DNA of 64,000 bases from Microbacterium sp. zg-Y818 (GCF_030246905.1 NZ_CP126741.1:2108001-2172000); one strand, 5' to 3'; shown: positions 31,448 through 41,195, counted from the stretch's first letter. The notes: generated by a model not told the origin, from the sequence alone. Translations and numbers: made by a program.

Positions 31448-34201
31448 GTGACCCACCTTCTCGGCCGACATGCCGAGCGCGAAGCAGTCGAAAAGCTCCT
31501 CACCCGGGCACGAAGCGGGCACAGCGGAGCGCTCGTGCTGCACGGTGAGGCCGGCATCGGAAAGACCGCGCTGCTTGACCACGCCCGTGCGGCCGCGGCG
31601 GCGTCGGGGTTCCGGGTGGAGATCTCGGTCGGTGTGGAGTCGGAGTCGCAGTTCGCGTTCGCCGGCCTGCACCAGTTGTGCGCGTCGCTGCTGCATCACG
31701 CGAGCACCCTGCCCGAACCGCAGCAGACCGCGCTGGGGGTGGCGTTGGGACAGCAGGCGGGCGATCCCCCCGACCGTTTTCTCGTCGGGCTCGCGACCCT
31801 CAACCTGCTGGCCGAAGTGGCCGAGGAGCGGCCGCTGCTGTGCCTCGTCGACGATGCGCAGTGGCTCGACGATGCCTCTTCGCAGGTGCTCGCGTTCGTG
31901 GCGCGACGGGTGTCAGCCGAGCGGTTCGCGCTCCTGTTCGCGGTGCGCGACGCCGCGCGGGAGGATGCCGCAGCAGAGCCGGCGGCGCTGGCCGACTTGC
32001 CGCGCATGCGCCTCGACGCTCTCTGCGAGGCGCATGCGCGGGAACTGCTGACGTCGGGGCTGCCCGCTCCGCTCGACGAGAGGGTATTCGAGCGGATCAT
32101 CGCCGAGTCATACGGCAATCCGCTTGCGCTGGTCGAATTGCCACTCAGTGCGGCGGCCGCACAGCTGGCCGGCGGATACGAGGTGCCGAGCGCTCTGGAT
32201 GTGCCGCGCCGCGTCGAAGAGAGCTTCCGCCGCCGATCCCGCAGCCTGCCCGCCGACACCCAGCTGCTGCTGCTCGCCGCGGCAGCGGACCCCACCGGAG
32301 ACGCGGCGCTGCTGTGCCGCGTGTCGGCGCAGCTCGGCGTCGCTGAAGACGCCCTCGCACCTGCCGAGGCCGCCGGGCTGCTGGTTGTCGACAATCGGGT
32401 CACCTTCCGGCATCCGCTCGTACGCTCGGCCGTCTATCGTGATGCGCCGCCGCCCGACGTGCGTCGCGCGCACGACGCCCTGGCGGCCGCCACCGACCCC
32501 GACACCGACCCCGACCGCCGCGCCTGGCACCGCGCCCAGGCGGTGCAGGGCACCGATGAGGATGCCGCCGCCGAGCTGGAGCGGTCGGCGGGTCGCGCAC
32601 GTGCCCGCGGCGGGCTGGCCGCATCGGCGGCGTTCATGCAGCAGGCGGCGACGCTTACTCCGGAGCCGGGCGCGCGGGCGCGCCGCGCGCTGGAAGCTGC
32701 GCACACCAAGCACGAGGCCGGCGCGTCCGAAGCGGCATCCGAACTGCTGGCGATGGCCGGCGCGGGGCCGCTCGACGCGCTGCAGCAGGCCCGCCTGGAG
32801 TTGCTGCGCGCTCGGATCGCCTACCATGTCGCACGCGACGGTGAGGGGCCGGTGATGCTGTTGAAGGCGGCCGAGAGCCTTGCCCCCCTGCATCCGGCGC
32901 TCTCACGCGAAACCTACCTCGACGCACTCGACGCCGCGATCAGCACCGGCGACCCCGGGATGGGCTCCGCGGTGCGGGACGTGGCTGAGGCCGCCCGCAG
33001 GGCACCCGCCCCGCCTGGGTCACCACGACCGGCGGATCTGCTGCTCGACGGGCTGGTGACCACGTTCACCCGGGGGCACGCGGCGGGCGTGCCGGAGTTG
33101 CGGCAGGCGCTGGCCGCATTCTGCGACGGCGTAAGCGGTGACCCGGCGGCCGACGCAGACATCCGCCGCTGGGGATGGCTCGCGGCGCGGACGGCGATGA
33201 CGGTCTTCGACGAGGACCTCTTCTTCACGCTCGGCGCGCACCATATGCGGTCGGCCCGTGAAGCCGGCGCGCTGGCCACGCTCCCCGCGGCTCTCCTCGT
33301 CCAGTCCGTCATGCTCGTGCTCTCCGGTGAGTTCACCCGGGCGGCCGAGCAGACCGAGGCCGCAGCGGCCACCAAGGCCGGACTCCACCTCCACGCGCGC
33401 CTCATCCTGGCTGCGTGGCGCGGCCATGCCGAGGAGACCGCGGAGATCACCTCAATGATCGGCCAGGCGGGCCCCGCCCGCGGGCGCAGCGCCGAGATGA
33501 CCATTGCCGGGTACGCCTTGGCGGTGTTGCACAACGGTTCGGGCGACTACGCGGCGGCACAGAGCGCCGCGGCACGCGGCACCGAATCCGAAGGCCTGAA
33601 GTACAACAACCTCATCTACTCCGAACTCATCGAGGCGGCCAGCCGTTCCGGCCAGCCCGAGAGCGCGACCGAAGCACTCGCAGAGCTCACAGCACGAGCG
33701 AACGCCGCCGGCACCCCCTGGGCCCTCGGACTGGCCGCCCGCTCGCAAGCGTTGACCACCCCTGGGCCGGCCGCCGAGGACCACTACCGCGAGGCGATCG
33801 ACCACCTCGCGCGCAGCCGCATGGCGGCCCACCTGGCCCGCACGCACCTCGTCTACGGCGAGTGGCTGCGCCGCGAGGGCCGGCGTCAGGACGCCCGCGA
33901 ACAGCTGCGCACCGCCCACGACATGCTGACGACCATGGGCGCCGAGGCGTTCGCCCAACGCGCGGCCCGCGAGCTGCGCGCCACCGGCGAGCATCCCCAG
34001 AAGCGCACCGCTCAGCCGACCGACGCCCTCACCGCCCAGGAGCTGCACATCGCACGGCTGGTGGCGGCGGGCGCGACGTCGCGCGAGGTCGGCACGCAGC
34101 TGTTCCTCAGCCCGCGCACGATCGAGGCGCACCTGCGCAACATCTTCCGCAAGCTCGGCATCACGTCCCGCCGGCAACTGCGCGACATGCCGCTGTCCTG
34201 A
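31448..34201 (+). CDS. LAL-type (MalT-like) ATP-binding LuxR regulator
   Basis: 917 residues. The N-terminal AAA/STAND ATPase has Walker A GEAGIGKT (33-40) and Walker B LLCLVDDAQWLDD. A long TPR-like helical middle region follows, and the C-terminal LuxR helix-turn-helix contains LTAQELHIARLVAAGATSRE and LSPRTIEAHLRNIFRKLGI. Such regulators act as signal-triggered transcription activators. The GTG start is chosen over an earlier frame start because AAGGGAG lies at proper spacing. TAGTAC/TACGGT boxes precede it. Its targets are unknown; the oxidoreductase and ABC genes downstream appear MerR-linked instead. Confidence 0.9.
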   Translation: MTHLLGRHAEREAVEKLLTRARSGHSGALVLHGEAGIGKTALLDHARAAAAASGFRVEISVGVESESQFAFAGLHQLCASLLHHASTLPEPQQTALGVALGQQAGDPPDRFLVGLATLNLLAEVAEERPLLCLVDDAQWLDDASSQVLAFVARRVSAERFALLFAVRDAAREDAAAEPAALADLPRMRLDALCEAHARELLTSGLPAPLDERVFERIIAESYGNPLALVELPLSAAAAQLAGGYEVPSALDVPRRVEESFRRRSRSLPADTQLLLLAAAADPTGDAALLCRVSAQLGVAEDALAPAEAAGLLVVDNRVTFRHPLVRSAVYRDAPPPDVRRAHDALAAATDPDTDPDRRAWHRAQAVQGTDEDAAAELERSAGRARARGGLAASAAFMQQAATLTPEPGARARRALEAAHTKHEAGASEAASELLAMAGAGPLDALQQARLELLRARIAYHVARDGEGPVMLLKAAESLAPLHPALSRETYLDALDAAISTGDPGMGSAVRDVAEAARRAPAPPGSPRPADLLLDGLVTTFTRGHAAGVPELRQALAAFCDGVSGDPAADADIRRWGWLAARTAMTVFDEDLFFTLGAHHMRSAREAGALATLPAALLVQSVMLVLSGEFTRAAEQTEAAAATKAGLHLHARLILAAWRGHAEETAEITSMIGQAGPARGRSAEMTIAGYALAVLHNGSGDYAAAQSAAARGTESEGLKYNNLIYSELIEAASRSGQPESATEALAELTARANAAGTPWALGLAARSQALTTPGPAAEDHYREAIDHLARSRMAAHLARTHLVYGEWLRREGRRQDAREQLRTAHDMLTTMGAEAFAQRAARELRATGEHPQKRTAQPTDALTAQELHIARLVAAGATSREVGTQLFLSPRTIEAHLRNIFRKLGITSRRQLRDMPLS

Positions 34202-34220
34202 CCCGCGTTCACGCCCCCTC

Positions 34221-34250
34221 TTGACCCGGTGGCGGGAACAGGGGGTGGAG
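34221..34250 (+). promoter_or_regulatory. MerR-type promoter/operator 2
   Basis: TTGACC followed at 19 nt by TGGAGT. The interior has CCC near the left edge and GAACAGGG as a perfect right half-site (34236-34243), in the same register as the palindrome next to merR. The left half is degenerate. Confidence 0.5.
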
Positions 34251-34287
34251 TGTGTCCCACGTCGTCTTCGACGAAGGGAGCATGGGA

Positions 34288-34959
34288 ATGAAGGTCTTCA
34301 TCATCGGGGTCAGCGGGGCCGTCGGAGGGCTGCTGGCGCGAGAGCTGCGTGACCGAGGCGACGAGGTCTCGGGTCTCGTGCGCCGCGAGCAGCAGCGAAC
34401 CGAGCTGGCTGCCCGTGGCGTGGACGCGCGCGTCGGCGACCTTGCCTCCATGAAGCCCGACGCGATGGCATCCCTGCTGACGGGAATGGATGCCGTCGTC
34501 TACACCGCCGGCTCGAACGCCGGTGCCCGCCCCGATACTGTCGCGATCGACGGCGAAGGAGTGGTGACGGCCCTCGAGGCCGTGTCCCTCGCCGGAGTGC
34601 GGCGCTTCGCGCTGGTGTCGGTACTGCCCGAGGCCGGTCGCGGGCAGAATCTCAGCGCCGACGAGGAGTTCTACTACGCCGTGAAGAAGCTCGTCGACGT
34701 CACCGTCAGCATGAGCGACGTCGACTGGCTGATCCTGCGACCGTCGATGCTCGTGGATGATCCCGCGAACGGCACCGTGGCGCTCGGCCCCGCCCAGCCG
34801 CACGACGAGATCCCCCGCGAAGACGTCGCCACCACCCTCGCTGAGCTGCTGCACGAGCCCGGGATCTCCCGGCAGATCCTCGAACTCACCCAGGGCGCGA
34901 CGCCGATCGCGCAGGCGGTTCGGGCCGCCCGTCCGCGCGCCGTCTGCAGCGGCTTCTGA
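34288..34959 (+). CDS. NAD(P)-binding SDR/NmrA-like oxidoreductase
   Basis: 223 residues, atypical short-chain dehydrogenase fold. MKVFIIGVSGAVGGLLAREL gives the dinucleotide loop, GVDARVGDLAS the adenine-contact Asp, and YYAVKKLVD the YxxxK-like pair. The segment VDWLILRPSMLVDDPANGTV is typical of YwnB/YtfG-like quinone-oxidoreductase and flavin-reductase relatives. The start is set at MKVF because GAAGGGAG lies 7 nt upstream. The reaction is unknown. A MerR-type promoter element precedes it, which suggests a role in electrophile or redox stress. Confidence 0.82.
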   Translation: MKVFIIGVSGAVGGLLARELRDRGDEVSGLVRREQQRTELAARGVDARVGDLASMKPDAMASLLTGMDAVVYTAGSNAGARPDTVAIDGEGVVTALEAVSLAGVRRFALVSVLPEAGRGQNLSADEEFYYAVKKLVDVTVSMSDVDWLILRPSMLVDDPANGTVALGPAQPHDEIPREDVATTLAELLHEPGISRQILELTQGATPIAQAVRAARPRAVCSGF

Positions 34960-34980
34960 CGGGTGAGTTCCCGCCCCCGC

Positions 34981-35010
34981 TTGACCCTGTGCCGACAACA
35001 CGGTGTCCAC
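34981..35010 (+). promoter_or_regulatory. MerR-type promoter/operator 3
   Basis: TTGACC followed at 19 nt by TCCACT. The interior CCCTGTGCCGACAACACGG aligns with the merR palindrome at CCCTGT, AACA and GG. It lies about 80 bp before the ABC ATPase gene. Confidence 0.5.
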
Positions 35011-35088
35011 TGGGTTCGTCCCGCGGGAGCCGCCTCGACTCCCCCCTCTCACAGCGTCATCGGACGCAGAAACACCTGGAGCATCTCC

Positions 35089-36003
35089 GTGATCGAAGCA
35101 AACTCTCTGACCAAGCGCTACGGCGCGAAGACCGCCGTCGACGGCATCGACTTCACTGTGCGTTCCGGGGTGGTGACCGGGTTTCTGGGTCCCAATGGGG
35201 CCGGAAAGTCCACCACGATGCGCATGATCATGGGCCTGGACCGCCCGTCGTACGGTTCGGTGACGGTCAACGGCATGCCGTACGCGCGGCACCGGACCCC
35301 GCTTCGTCAGGTGGGCGCACTGCTGGATGCCAACGCGGTGCATCCCGGGCGCAGCGCCCGCAACCATCTGCTCGCGGTGGCAGCAACGCATCGCATCGGG
35401 TCGAAGCGCGTGGACGAGGTGATTGCGCTCACCGGGCTCGACTCCGTCGCGCGCAAGCGCGTGGGTGGGTTCTCGCTGGGCATGGGTCAGCGGCTCGGGC
35501 TCGCCGTCGCGCTGCTGGGAGACCCGGCGACCCTCATCCTCGACGAGCCGGTGAACGGGCTCGACCCCGAAGGCGTGGTGTGGGTGCGCCGGCTCGCGCG
35601 AAGCCTCGCGGCGGAGGGGCGCACCGTCTTTCTCTCCTCTCATCTGATGAGCGAGATGGCGCAGACGGCCGATCACCTCATCATCCTCGGCCGTGGCCGC
35701 ATCGTCGCCGACGCTCCCGTGAGCGAGATCCTCGCGGGCACCGAGGGCGAGTCGGTGCAGGTGCGCACGCCGCGGGTCGTCGGGCTCTCCCGCCTGCTCG
35801 AAACGGAGGGTGCGACCGTGACGCCCCTGGAACACGACCTGGTGTCGGTGATCGGACTCACCGCGCCGCGCATCGCCGAGATCGCCGCAGCCGCCGGCAT
35901 CGTCGTGTACGGACTCACCCCCGTGGCCCGGACTCTCGAAGATGCCTACCTGGAGCTGACTCGAGACGACGTCGAATACCGCAGCACGGAGGCGACCCGA
36001 TGA
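35089..36003 (+). CDS. ABC transporter ATPase, bacitracin/lantibiotic-type exporter
   Basis: 304 residues from a GTG after CTGGAG. Walker A is GPNGAGKS, the signature is FSLGMGQRLGLAVAL (a Gly-Met-Gly-Gln form), Walker B is LILDEPVNGLDPEG and the switch His is in FLSSHLMSEM. The C-terminal 80 residues are the accessory domain typical of BcrA/CcmA-like exporters. It is coupled to the permease gene by an ATGA overlap. It probably exports a hydrophobic or peptide compound or contributes resistance to one. Confidence 0.92.
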   Translation: MIEANSLTKRYGAKTAVDGIDFTVRSGVVTGFLGPNGAGKSTTMRMIMGLDRPSYGSVTVNGMPYARHRTPLRQVGALLDANAVHPGRSARNHLLAVAATHRIGSKRVDEVIALTGLDSVARKRVGGFSLGMGQRLGLAVALLGDPATLILDEPVNGLDPEGVVWVRRLARSLAAEGRTVFLSSHLMSEMAQTADHLIILGRGRIVADAPVSEILAGTEGESVQVRTPRVVGLSRLLETEGATVTPLEHDLVSVIGLTAPRIAEIAAAAGIVVYGLTPVARTLEDAYLELTRDDVEYRSTEATR

Positions 36004-36872
36004 GCACCACCGCCACGCACCCCGCCCTCTCCCCCGTCGGTCACGATCTGCGCTTCACCGGTGTGGTGCGCGCGGAGTGGATCAAGCTCCGCAGCATCCG
36101 CTCCACCTGGTGGGCCTACGCGATCCTGGTGGTGCTCACGGTCGGATTCGGGGCGCAGATGTCCGCGTCGCTCAGCTTCCAGGGCGTCGAAGCCGTTCCC
36201 ACCCAAGACGCGGTGCAGGACATGGCGGTGTACGCCGTGATGGTCAGCACCGACGTCGGCGCACTCATCGTGAGCGTGCTCGGCGTGCTCATCATCGCCG
36301 GCGAATACGGCACCGGCATGATCCGGTCGACCCTCACTACCGTGCCGAAGCGCGTGCCTGCGCTGCTCGCCAAGGCGCTCGTCTTCGCCGCCGTGACCTT
36401 CGTCGTGAGCGCCGTTACGTTCGCGATCACGGCTCCGGTCTCGGCGGCGCTGTTCGCAGCCGACGGCCTCTATGTCGCCCTCGACGACCCGCAGTACTGG
36501 CTCGCGCTGCTCGGGGGTGTGGGCTACCTCGTGCTGGTGGGTCTCATCGCGTTCGGCATCGGAGCGCTCCTGCGCAATACCGCCGGAGGCATCGCGGTGG
36601 CCCTCGGCCTGGTGCTGGCGGCACCGCTCGTGCTGGCCCTCGTGATCGGCTTCGCGTCGCCGGGCTGGGTGGAGAACCTCGCGATGCTGCTGCCCTCGAC
36701 CGCCGGCAGCATCCTCTTCAGCTACCCGACGGAGCAGAGCTGGGTGGACCTTCTCGCACCGGAATCCGCCGGCTGGCTCACCGAACCGTGGCAGGGCGGG
36801 CTCGTGCTCGTTGCCTGGGCCGTGGTGCTGTTCACCGCCGCAGCCGTGCTTCTCAAGCGCCGGGATGCCTGA
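36000..36872 (+). CDS. ABC-2-type exporter permease
   Basis: 290 residues with six membrane spans. The cytosolic start FTGVVRAEWIKLRSIRSTWW and the segment GEYGTGMIRSTLTTVPKR are hallmark ABC-2 permease motifs that contact the ATPase. It is translationally coupled to the ATPase gene. Two subunits with two ATPases form the exporter. The substrate is unknown. Confidence 0.92.
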   Translation: MSTTATHPALSPVGHDLRFTGVVRAEWIKLRSIRSTWWAYAILVVLTVGFGAQMSASLSFQGVEAVPTQDAVQDMAVYAVMVSTDVGALIVSVLGVLIIAGEYGTGMIRSTLTTVPKRVPALLAKALVFAAVTFVVSAVTFAITAPVSAALFAADGLYVALDDPQYWLALLGGVGYLVLVGLIAFGIGALLRNTAGGIAVALGLVLAAPLVLALVIGFASPGWVENLAMLLPSTAGSILFSYPTEQSWVDLLAPESAGWLTEPWQGGLVLVAWAVVLFTAAAVLLKRRDA

Positions 36873-36921
36873 GCTTCACGGCCCCGGGTTTCGAACCATG
36901 GCTACAGACAAGGAGAAGGAC

Positions 36922-37317
36922 ATGACTCAGGAGACGACGACCGCCGCGGGCGAAACCGCGACAGTGCACCTCACTATCGGGGAACGGATCAGCAGTCACA
37001 TCGCGAGGTTCGCCGACGGGCGCGTCGCCGGACGGGCGGACTTCATCGACGCGCCGGAGGGACGTGCCGAGCGGATCTTCTTCCATACCGAGGTCGATCC
37101 GGCGTACGGCGGCCGTGGCATCGGCGTGCTGCTGCTGCGCGAGGCGCTTGCCGACAGCATCCGCCAGGGCGTCACCGTGGTGCCGGTGTGCCCGCTGTTC
37201 GCCCGCCACCTCACGAAGCACGGCGGGGAGTACGTCGCCGAGGGCGGTGCCTATCGCACGCCCCGGCTGGCGGACATCGATCTCGTGAAGCGCGCGGTCA
37301 CAGGTCCTGCACGCTGA
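36922..37317 (+). CDS. Small GNAT-family acetyltransferase (YjdJ-like)
   Basis: 131 residues. GRADFIDAPEGRAERIFFHT and the acetyl-CoA loop EVDPAYGGRGIGVLLLREAL mark the short single-domain GNAT type (pfam14542). AGGAGAAGG at proper spacing decides the start over an in-frame ATG 24 bp earlier. It lies 49 bp after the ABC permease gene and may be the last gene of that unit. The substrate is unknown; a link to resistance with the exporter is speculative. Confidence 0.82.
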   Translation: MTQETTTAAGETATVHLTIGERISSHIARFADGRVAGRADFIDAPEGRAERIFFHTEVDPAYGGRGIGVLLLREALADSIRQGVTVVPVCPLFARHLTKHGGEYVAEGGAYRTPRLADIDLVKRAVTGPAR

Positions 37318-37369
37318 GCTTGTGCCCACTGCGCTCGACCCAGGGTGGGCACCCGCGGCGGCGTGACAC

Positions 37370-40186
37370 TCACACCGTCCGGCGCCGGCGGAGGACGTAC
37401 ATGAGCCCGCCCGCGCAGAGCAGCGCGGCGCTGAGGAGCGCGATGCCCCACGGCGCCTCGGCGCCGGTGATCCCGAGCGCACCCGCGCGCAGCACTGTGA
37501 TGGGCGTGCGGATGTCGGACTCCCCTGCCGCGCTGATGACGAGGGCATGTGCACCGACTGGGAACGACGCCGGGATCGCCACCCGGAACTCGACCCGCCC
37601 CTCCGGGCCCGCCGCAGGCACGTTCCGCACCACCAGCGGATCGCTCTGCACCTCGGCGCCGATCTGCTGTCCCGGGGTGAGCCCGCTGACGCGCACGAGC
37701 AGGGTGCCACCCTGCGCGACCCGGCCGTCGCCCACATCCACGATTGCCCAAGCACCGGCATCCGGATCCGTCGGGTCCGGGGCAGGGACGGTCGGAACCG
37801 GCGTCGGTGCGGGCGTCGGGTCGACGGGCGCGTCCGCCACGGCCGCACTGGGTGCCGAGACCCGGGTCACCGCGATCCGATCGGCCATGCTCGCGCCGAC
37901 GCGCACGGTGAGCGCCGATCCGCGCTGATCCTCGGTGACGACGAAGGTGGCGCCCTGCGCGCCGGCGATGGGAAAACCGTCCGCCAGCCACTGGTAGGTC
38001 AGCGTGGCGGAGTTGTCGCCCGCCACGTCGACCGTCAGTTCACGGCCGATCCATGCGTCGCCGCGCAACTGCGGCTCGCCCAGCTCCGCGCGCTGCGTGG
38101 TCCCGAAGTCCAGCCAGGTGCCGCTCAGTTCGGCATACCCCTGGCTGGGCTTGCTCCAGTCGCACACGCCGTCTGCGAAGACGTTCTGCAGCTCCTGCCA
38201 TTGCTCGTCCGTCAGGACGGGGTAGTCGCCGCGAACAGGAGCGGTGAGCTCGCACTTGAGCACGTCACGCGTGAGCGGCTCCCCTGCCTCGAAGCGCGGG
38301 TCGGAGTGGTACGGGTATAGCTGGTTGCAGGCCTTCGCCGGGTCGGCGTAGTCCAGCGGTTCGGCGATGAACGTACCCGAGGCGTCGAAGCACCCGTCGG
38401 TCAGTCCTGCCGGACGTGCCTCGATGGTGCGTTCCCGCGATTCCTGGCCGCCCCGCGCGATGATGTTGTCGAGCCACTGCTCGAGCTGCGTCAGCGCTTG
38501 CGCGCGCATCGGCCCGGAGCTGGCAGGACTCGAGCCGCTCGTCCAGCTCACGTGGGTGGCCGCGTCGCCGTGCGCCGCCAGCATGCGCTCCCGGATGATG
38601 GCGGACCGGTACCGGTCGTGGAAGTCGCCGGTGAGATCGGCGTAAGGGCGGATCTCGATCACGGGGGTGAAGGCGAGCCCACCGGTCATGGTGTTGACCC
38701 GCCCGGTCTCGAACGCGCGCGTGATCGCCACGATGCTGGCCTCGGAACGGGATGCGGTGCGGGCGCCGTCGATGTCGAAGCCACCCGCGTTCGCGTTCAG
38801 ACTCAGGAACTGGTCGACCGAGATGACGCCGTCCTGAAGCGCCGACAGGCCGTACTGCAGACCCACACCGTCAGGGATGGGGCGGAGTGCCCGCCCCTGC
38901 TCGTCGACGCCGTAGACGTTCTTGACCATGTCCGAGATCGTGCACCGCAGACCGTCCGGATTCGCCGTGGACCAGCGCTCTTCCGCGGGGATGAGGGCGT
39001 TGCAGGCGGCCGGATCGGTGTCGACACCGGTGAACCAGCTGAATCCGACGCAGGTCTGCATCACGGCCTGACCGGTCACCGCCAGCTTCTGCTCGTCGGT
39101 CCAGCCGGCACCCTCGGCCGAAGCCCAGTAGCCCAGCAGGTTGCTGCAGTCGTGTCCGGTCACGGTGGTGGTGCGCTCGTCCGGGTACCCGATCTCCCCC
39201 AAGACACCGTCGATGATGCCGGGGTAGTTGTTCGACAGCAGCAATTGCTGCATCGTGCCGGCCGAGCCGCCCCATCCGATCGTGTACGTGACGGGGCCGA
39301 ACTGTTCGATGACGTGCTCCTTGACCATCATCGCCGTCTCCGCGCTGGTGACGTCGTTGCAGTTCTGCGCGTAGACGTTGAACGTGGCGGATGCCACGGC
39401 ATACCCCCGAGCCAGCAGCTCATCCGTGAGCACCCCGCCCGTGCCGGTGCCCTGCCAGTAGCCGACCCCGCAGGCCCCGCCGAACGTGTAGGCGAGTCTC
39501 CCGTTCCACCCGGACGGCGCGGCGCCCGGCGCCGGCGCAGGCTCGCCGGGCTGGTGCAGCACGGCCGTCTCGTACACGGCCCGGTTGATCGTCCCTCGTT
39601 CCAGTCGGACGACATACGGGACGGTGCGTCCGTCGATCGTCGCGGTGACGAGGTCGCCCGGGACGGTCCCGTCGGCGGGATAGGGCAGGAAGCGACCGTC
39701 CGTCGTGCGGTACTGGTAGCTCACCGTGGGCTCGGCGACATGGCAGTTCTCATCGACCTCGCCGAGGTTCCACGGGGGCGTCGAGGCGGTGCAGTACATC
39801 GGATGCTGGGGGCCCGAGAACACCGGGCCAGTGATCGGGTGGTTCTCCAGCTCGACCGACGCGCGGTCACCACCGGATTCGACCACGACATCGCTCACCC
39901 CCAGCGGGAGCTGCTCGACCAGGCCGATCAGCCCGTCGTCGTGGGGTGCGAAGACACCGGTCACGTCGACGCCCGCAGCGGTTACGCGCACGTCGCCCTG
40001 TGCGGCGCTGATGCGCAGGAGCGCATCGCCACCGGTGACGCTATCGGGCCGGCTCGAGACGACCGAGACGTCCAGCGCGGCATCGCCGACCGCGGCGGTC
40101 GCCGGCAACGGAAGTGCCAGCGAGATGATCAGGCCGGCCAACGCAGCAGCGCAGGCCCCCGGGCGTACGAACGGTCGGTGACTCAT
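37370..40186 (-). CDS. Large secreted, cell-surface alpha/beta-hydrolase-like protein (resembles DUF6351)
   Basis: 938 residues. The Sec signal peptide (ALAGLIISLALPLPATAAVG) is followed by an N-terminal beta domain, a central region with an alpha/beta-hydrolase nucleophile elbow (YTIGWGGSAGTMQQLLL) and eleven or more cysteines that could pair outside the cell, then Ig-like C-terminal domains separated by a Pro/Thr linker, and a final membrane span with RRRR anchor. From memory the central region matches DUF6351, a family related to tannases and feruloyl esterases. A GGAGGA site and a TACTAT -10 box precede the start. It is divergent from a PaaX-type regulator that may control it. Confidence 0.82.
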   Translation of the reverse strand: MSHRPFVRPGACAAALAGLIISLALPLPATAAVGDAALDVSVVSSRPDSVTGGDALLRISAAQGDVRVTAAGVDVTGVFAPHDDGLIGLVEQLPLGVSDVVVESGGDRASVELENHPITGPVFSGPQHPMYCTASTPPWNLGEVDENCHVAEPTVSYQYRTTDGRFLPYPADGTVPGDLVTATIDGRTVPYVVRLERGTINRAVYETAVLHQPGEPAPAPGAAPSGWNGRLAYTFGGACGVGYWQGTGTGGVLTDELLARGYAVASATFNVYAQNCNDVTSAETAMMVKEHVIEQFGPVTYTIGWGGSAGTMQQLLLSNNYPGIIDGVLGEIGYPDERTTTVTGHDCSNLLGYWASAEGAGWTDEQKLAVTGQAVMQTCVGFSWFTGVDTDPAACNALIPAEERWSTANPDGLRCTISDMVKNVYGVDEQGRALRPIPDGVGLQYGLSALQDGVISVDQFLSLNANAGGFDIDGARTASRSEASIVAITRAFETGRVNTMTGGLAFTPVIEIRPYADLTGDFHDRYRSAIIRERMLAAHGDAATHVSWTSGSSPASSGPMRAQALTQLEQWLDNIIARGGQESRERTIEARPAGLTDGCFDASGTFIAEPLDYADPAKACNQLYPYHSDPRFEAGEPLTRDVLKCELTAPVRGDYPVLTDEQWQELQNVFADGVCDWSKPSQGYAELSGTWLDFGTTQRAELGEPQLRGDAWIGRELTVDVAGDNSATLTYQWLADGFPIAGAQGATFVVTEDQRGSALTVRVGASMADRIAVTRVSAPSAAVADAPVDPTPAPTPVPTVPAPDPTDPDAGAWAIVDVGDGRVAQGGTLLVRVSGLTPGQQIGAEVQSDPLVVRNVPAAGPEGRVEFRVAIPASFPVGAHALVISAAGESDIRTPITVLRAGALGITGAEAPWGIALLSAALLCAGGLMYVLRRRRTV

Positions 40187-40283
40187 GTGCGTCCTCCGCT
40201 ATCGACGTCGTCGTCGTCGGGGCCCCGTCGCCCCGTGGCACTGATAGTAGAAAGCTAGGTGACGCGCGTCAATGAGCCGTGAA

Positions 40284-41168
40284 CTATTGAACGGCATCCT
40301 CCTCACCGAGGCGTTGCGGCGTGACGAACGCCGCAAGCGCGTCGTCGACGGCACGCACGTGGTCCCGCATCCGCTCCTCCGCACTCTCGCCGAGGGCGTC
40401 GTACGTGCGGACGAACACGCCCCGTGCGGCGGCGCGGGGCCAGTCAGCCGGCAGAAGCCGGGCGGGATGACCGGGATCGATGTGACGGAACGCCTGCCAG
40501 TCGAGCATCAGGTCGGTGCGCGTCGCGAGGGCCGCTCCCCCGGCTTCGGTGCGCGGCCCGGCGGCGAGGCGGTCGAGGAAGCGCGCGTACTCCTGCCGGA
40601 CGGCCGCGATGCCCCATGCCCGCAGCGGCCCGTCCGTCGACGTCATGGCCAGCGGTGCACGCAGCGACGTGACGTCCAACACGCCCGCGGCGCGCAACTG
40701 AGCGGTCGTGTCCTCGACGGAACCGGTAGGGGAGATCCAGACCCCGTCGTAGAGAGGCGCGTAGCCGGACCACCGCAGGATGGCGCGAGCCCGGTGGCGC
40801 AGCGCGCGCTCGGCCTCGGGGATCGAGAACATCAGCACGCTCCAGCATCCATCCCACTCCGGCTCGATCCTGCCGAACCGGCGCAGCCAGCCGGCCTCCT
40901 CCCGTACGAGCTCCGCCCCGCGAGAAGCGAGCGCATGGCTCGTGCGGCGGCCTGCGCGGGAGACCTCGAGAATGCCGTCCTGCGTCATCCGCACCAGAGC
41001 GGCGCGCGCAGCGGGCTGCTTGACCCCGAGGTCCGCCATCGCCGCCAGGATCGCGCCGGTGGGCAACGGCTTCTTCACGCCCCACCAGTAGTCCCCGAAC
41101 AGCGTCAGCACCTGCAGGACGGGAGACCGACGTCGCACGGATCGGGCGGGCGGGAGCACTTCTGACAC
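40284..41168 (-). CDS. PaaX-family transcriptional regulator
   Basis: About 294 residues from a GTG. The N-terminal winged helix reads VLQVLTLFGDYWWGVKKPLP then LGVKQPAARAALVRMTQDGI, and the PaaX-like domains follow (GYAPLYDGVWISPTGSVED; FVRTYDALGE at the C-terminus). PaaX proteins repress aromatic-catabolic genes and respond to acyl-CoA ligands. The upstream gene on the opposite strand encodes a secreted esterase-like protein, a plausible target if it releases phenolic acids; this is context inference. Confidence 0.85.
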   Translation of the reverse strand: MSEVLPPARSVRRRSPVLQVLTLFGDYWWGVKKPLPTGAILAAMADLGVKQPAARAALVRMTQDGILEVSRAGRRTSHALASRGAELVREEAGWLRRFGRIEPEWDGCWSVLMFSIPEAERALRHRARAILRWSGYAPLYDGVWISPTGSVEDTTAQLRAAGVLDVTSLRAPLAMTSTDGPLRAWGIAAVRQEYARFLDRLAAGPRTEAGGAALATRTDLMLDWQAFRHIDPGHPARLLPADWPRAAARGVFVRTYDALGESAEERMRDHVRAVDDALAAFVTPQRLGEEDAVQ

Positions 41169-41195
41169 GGCCCCATCCTCACATCTGCCGCTTCT

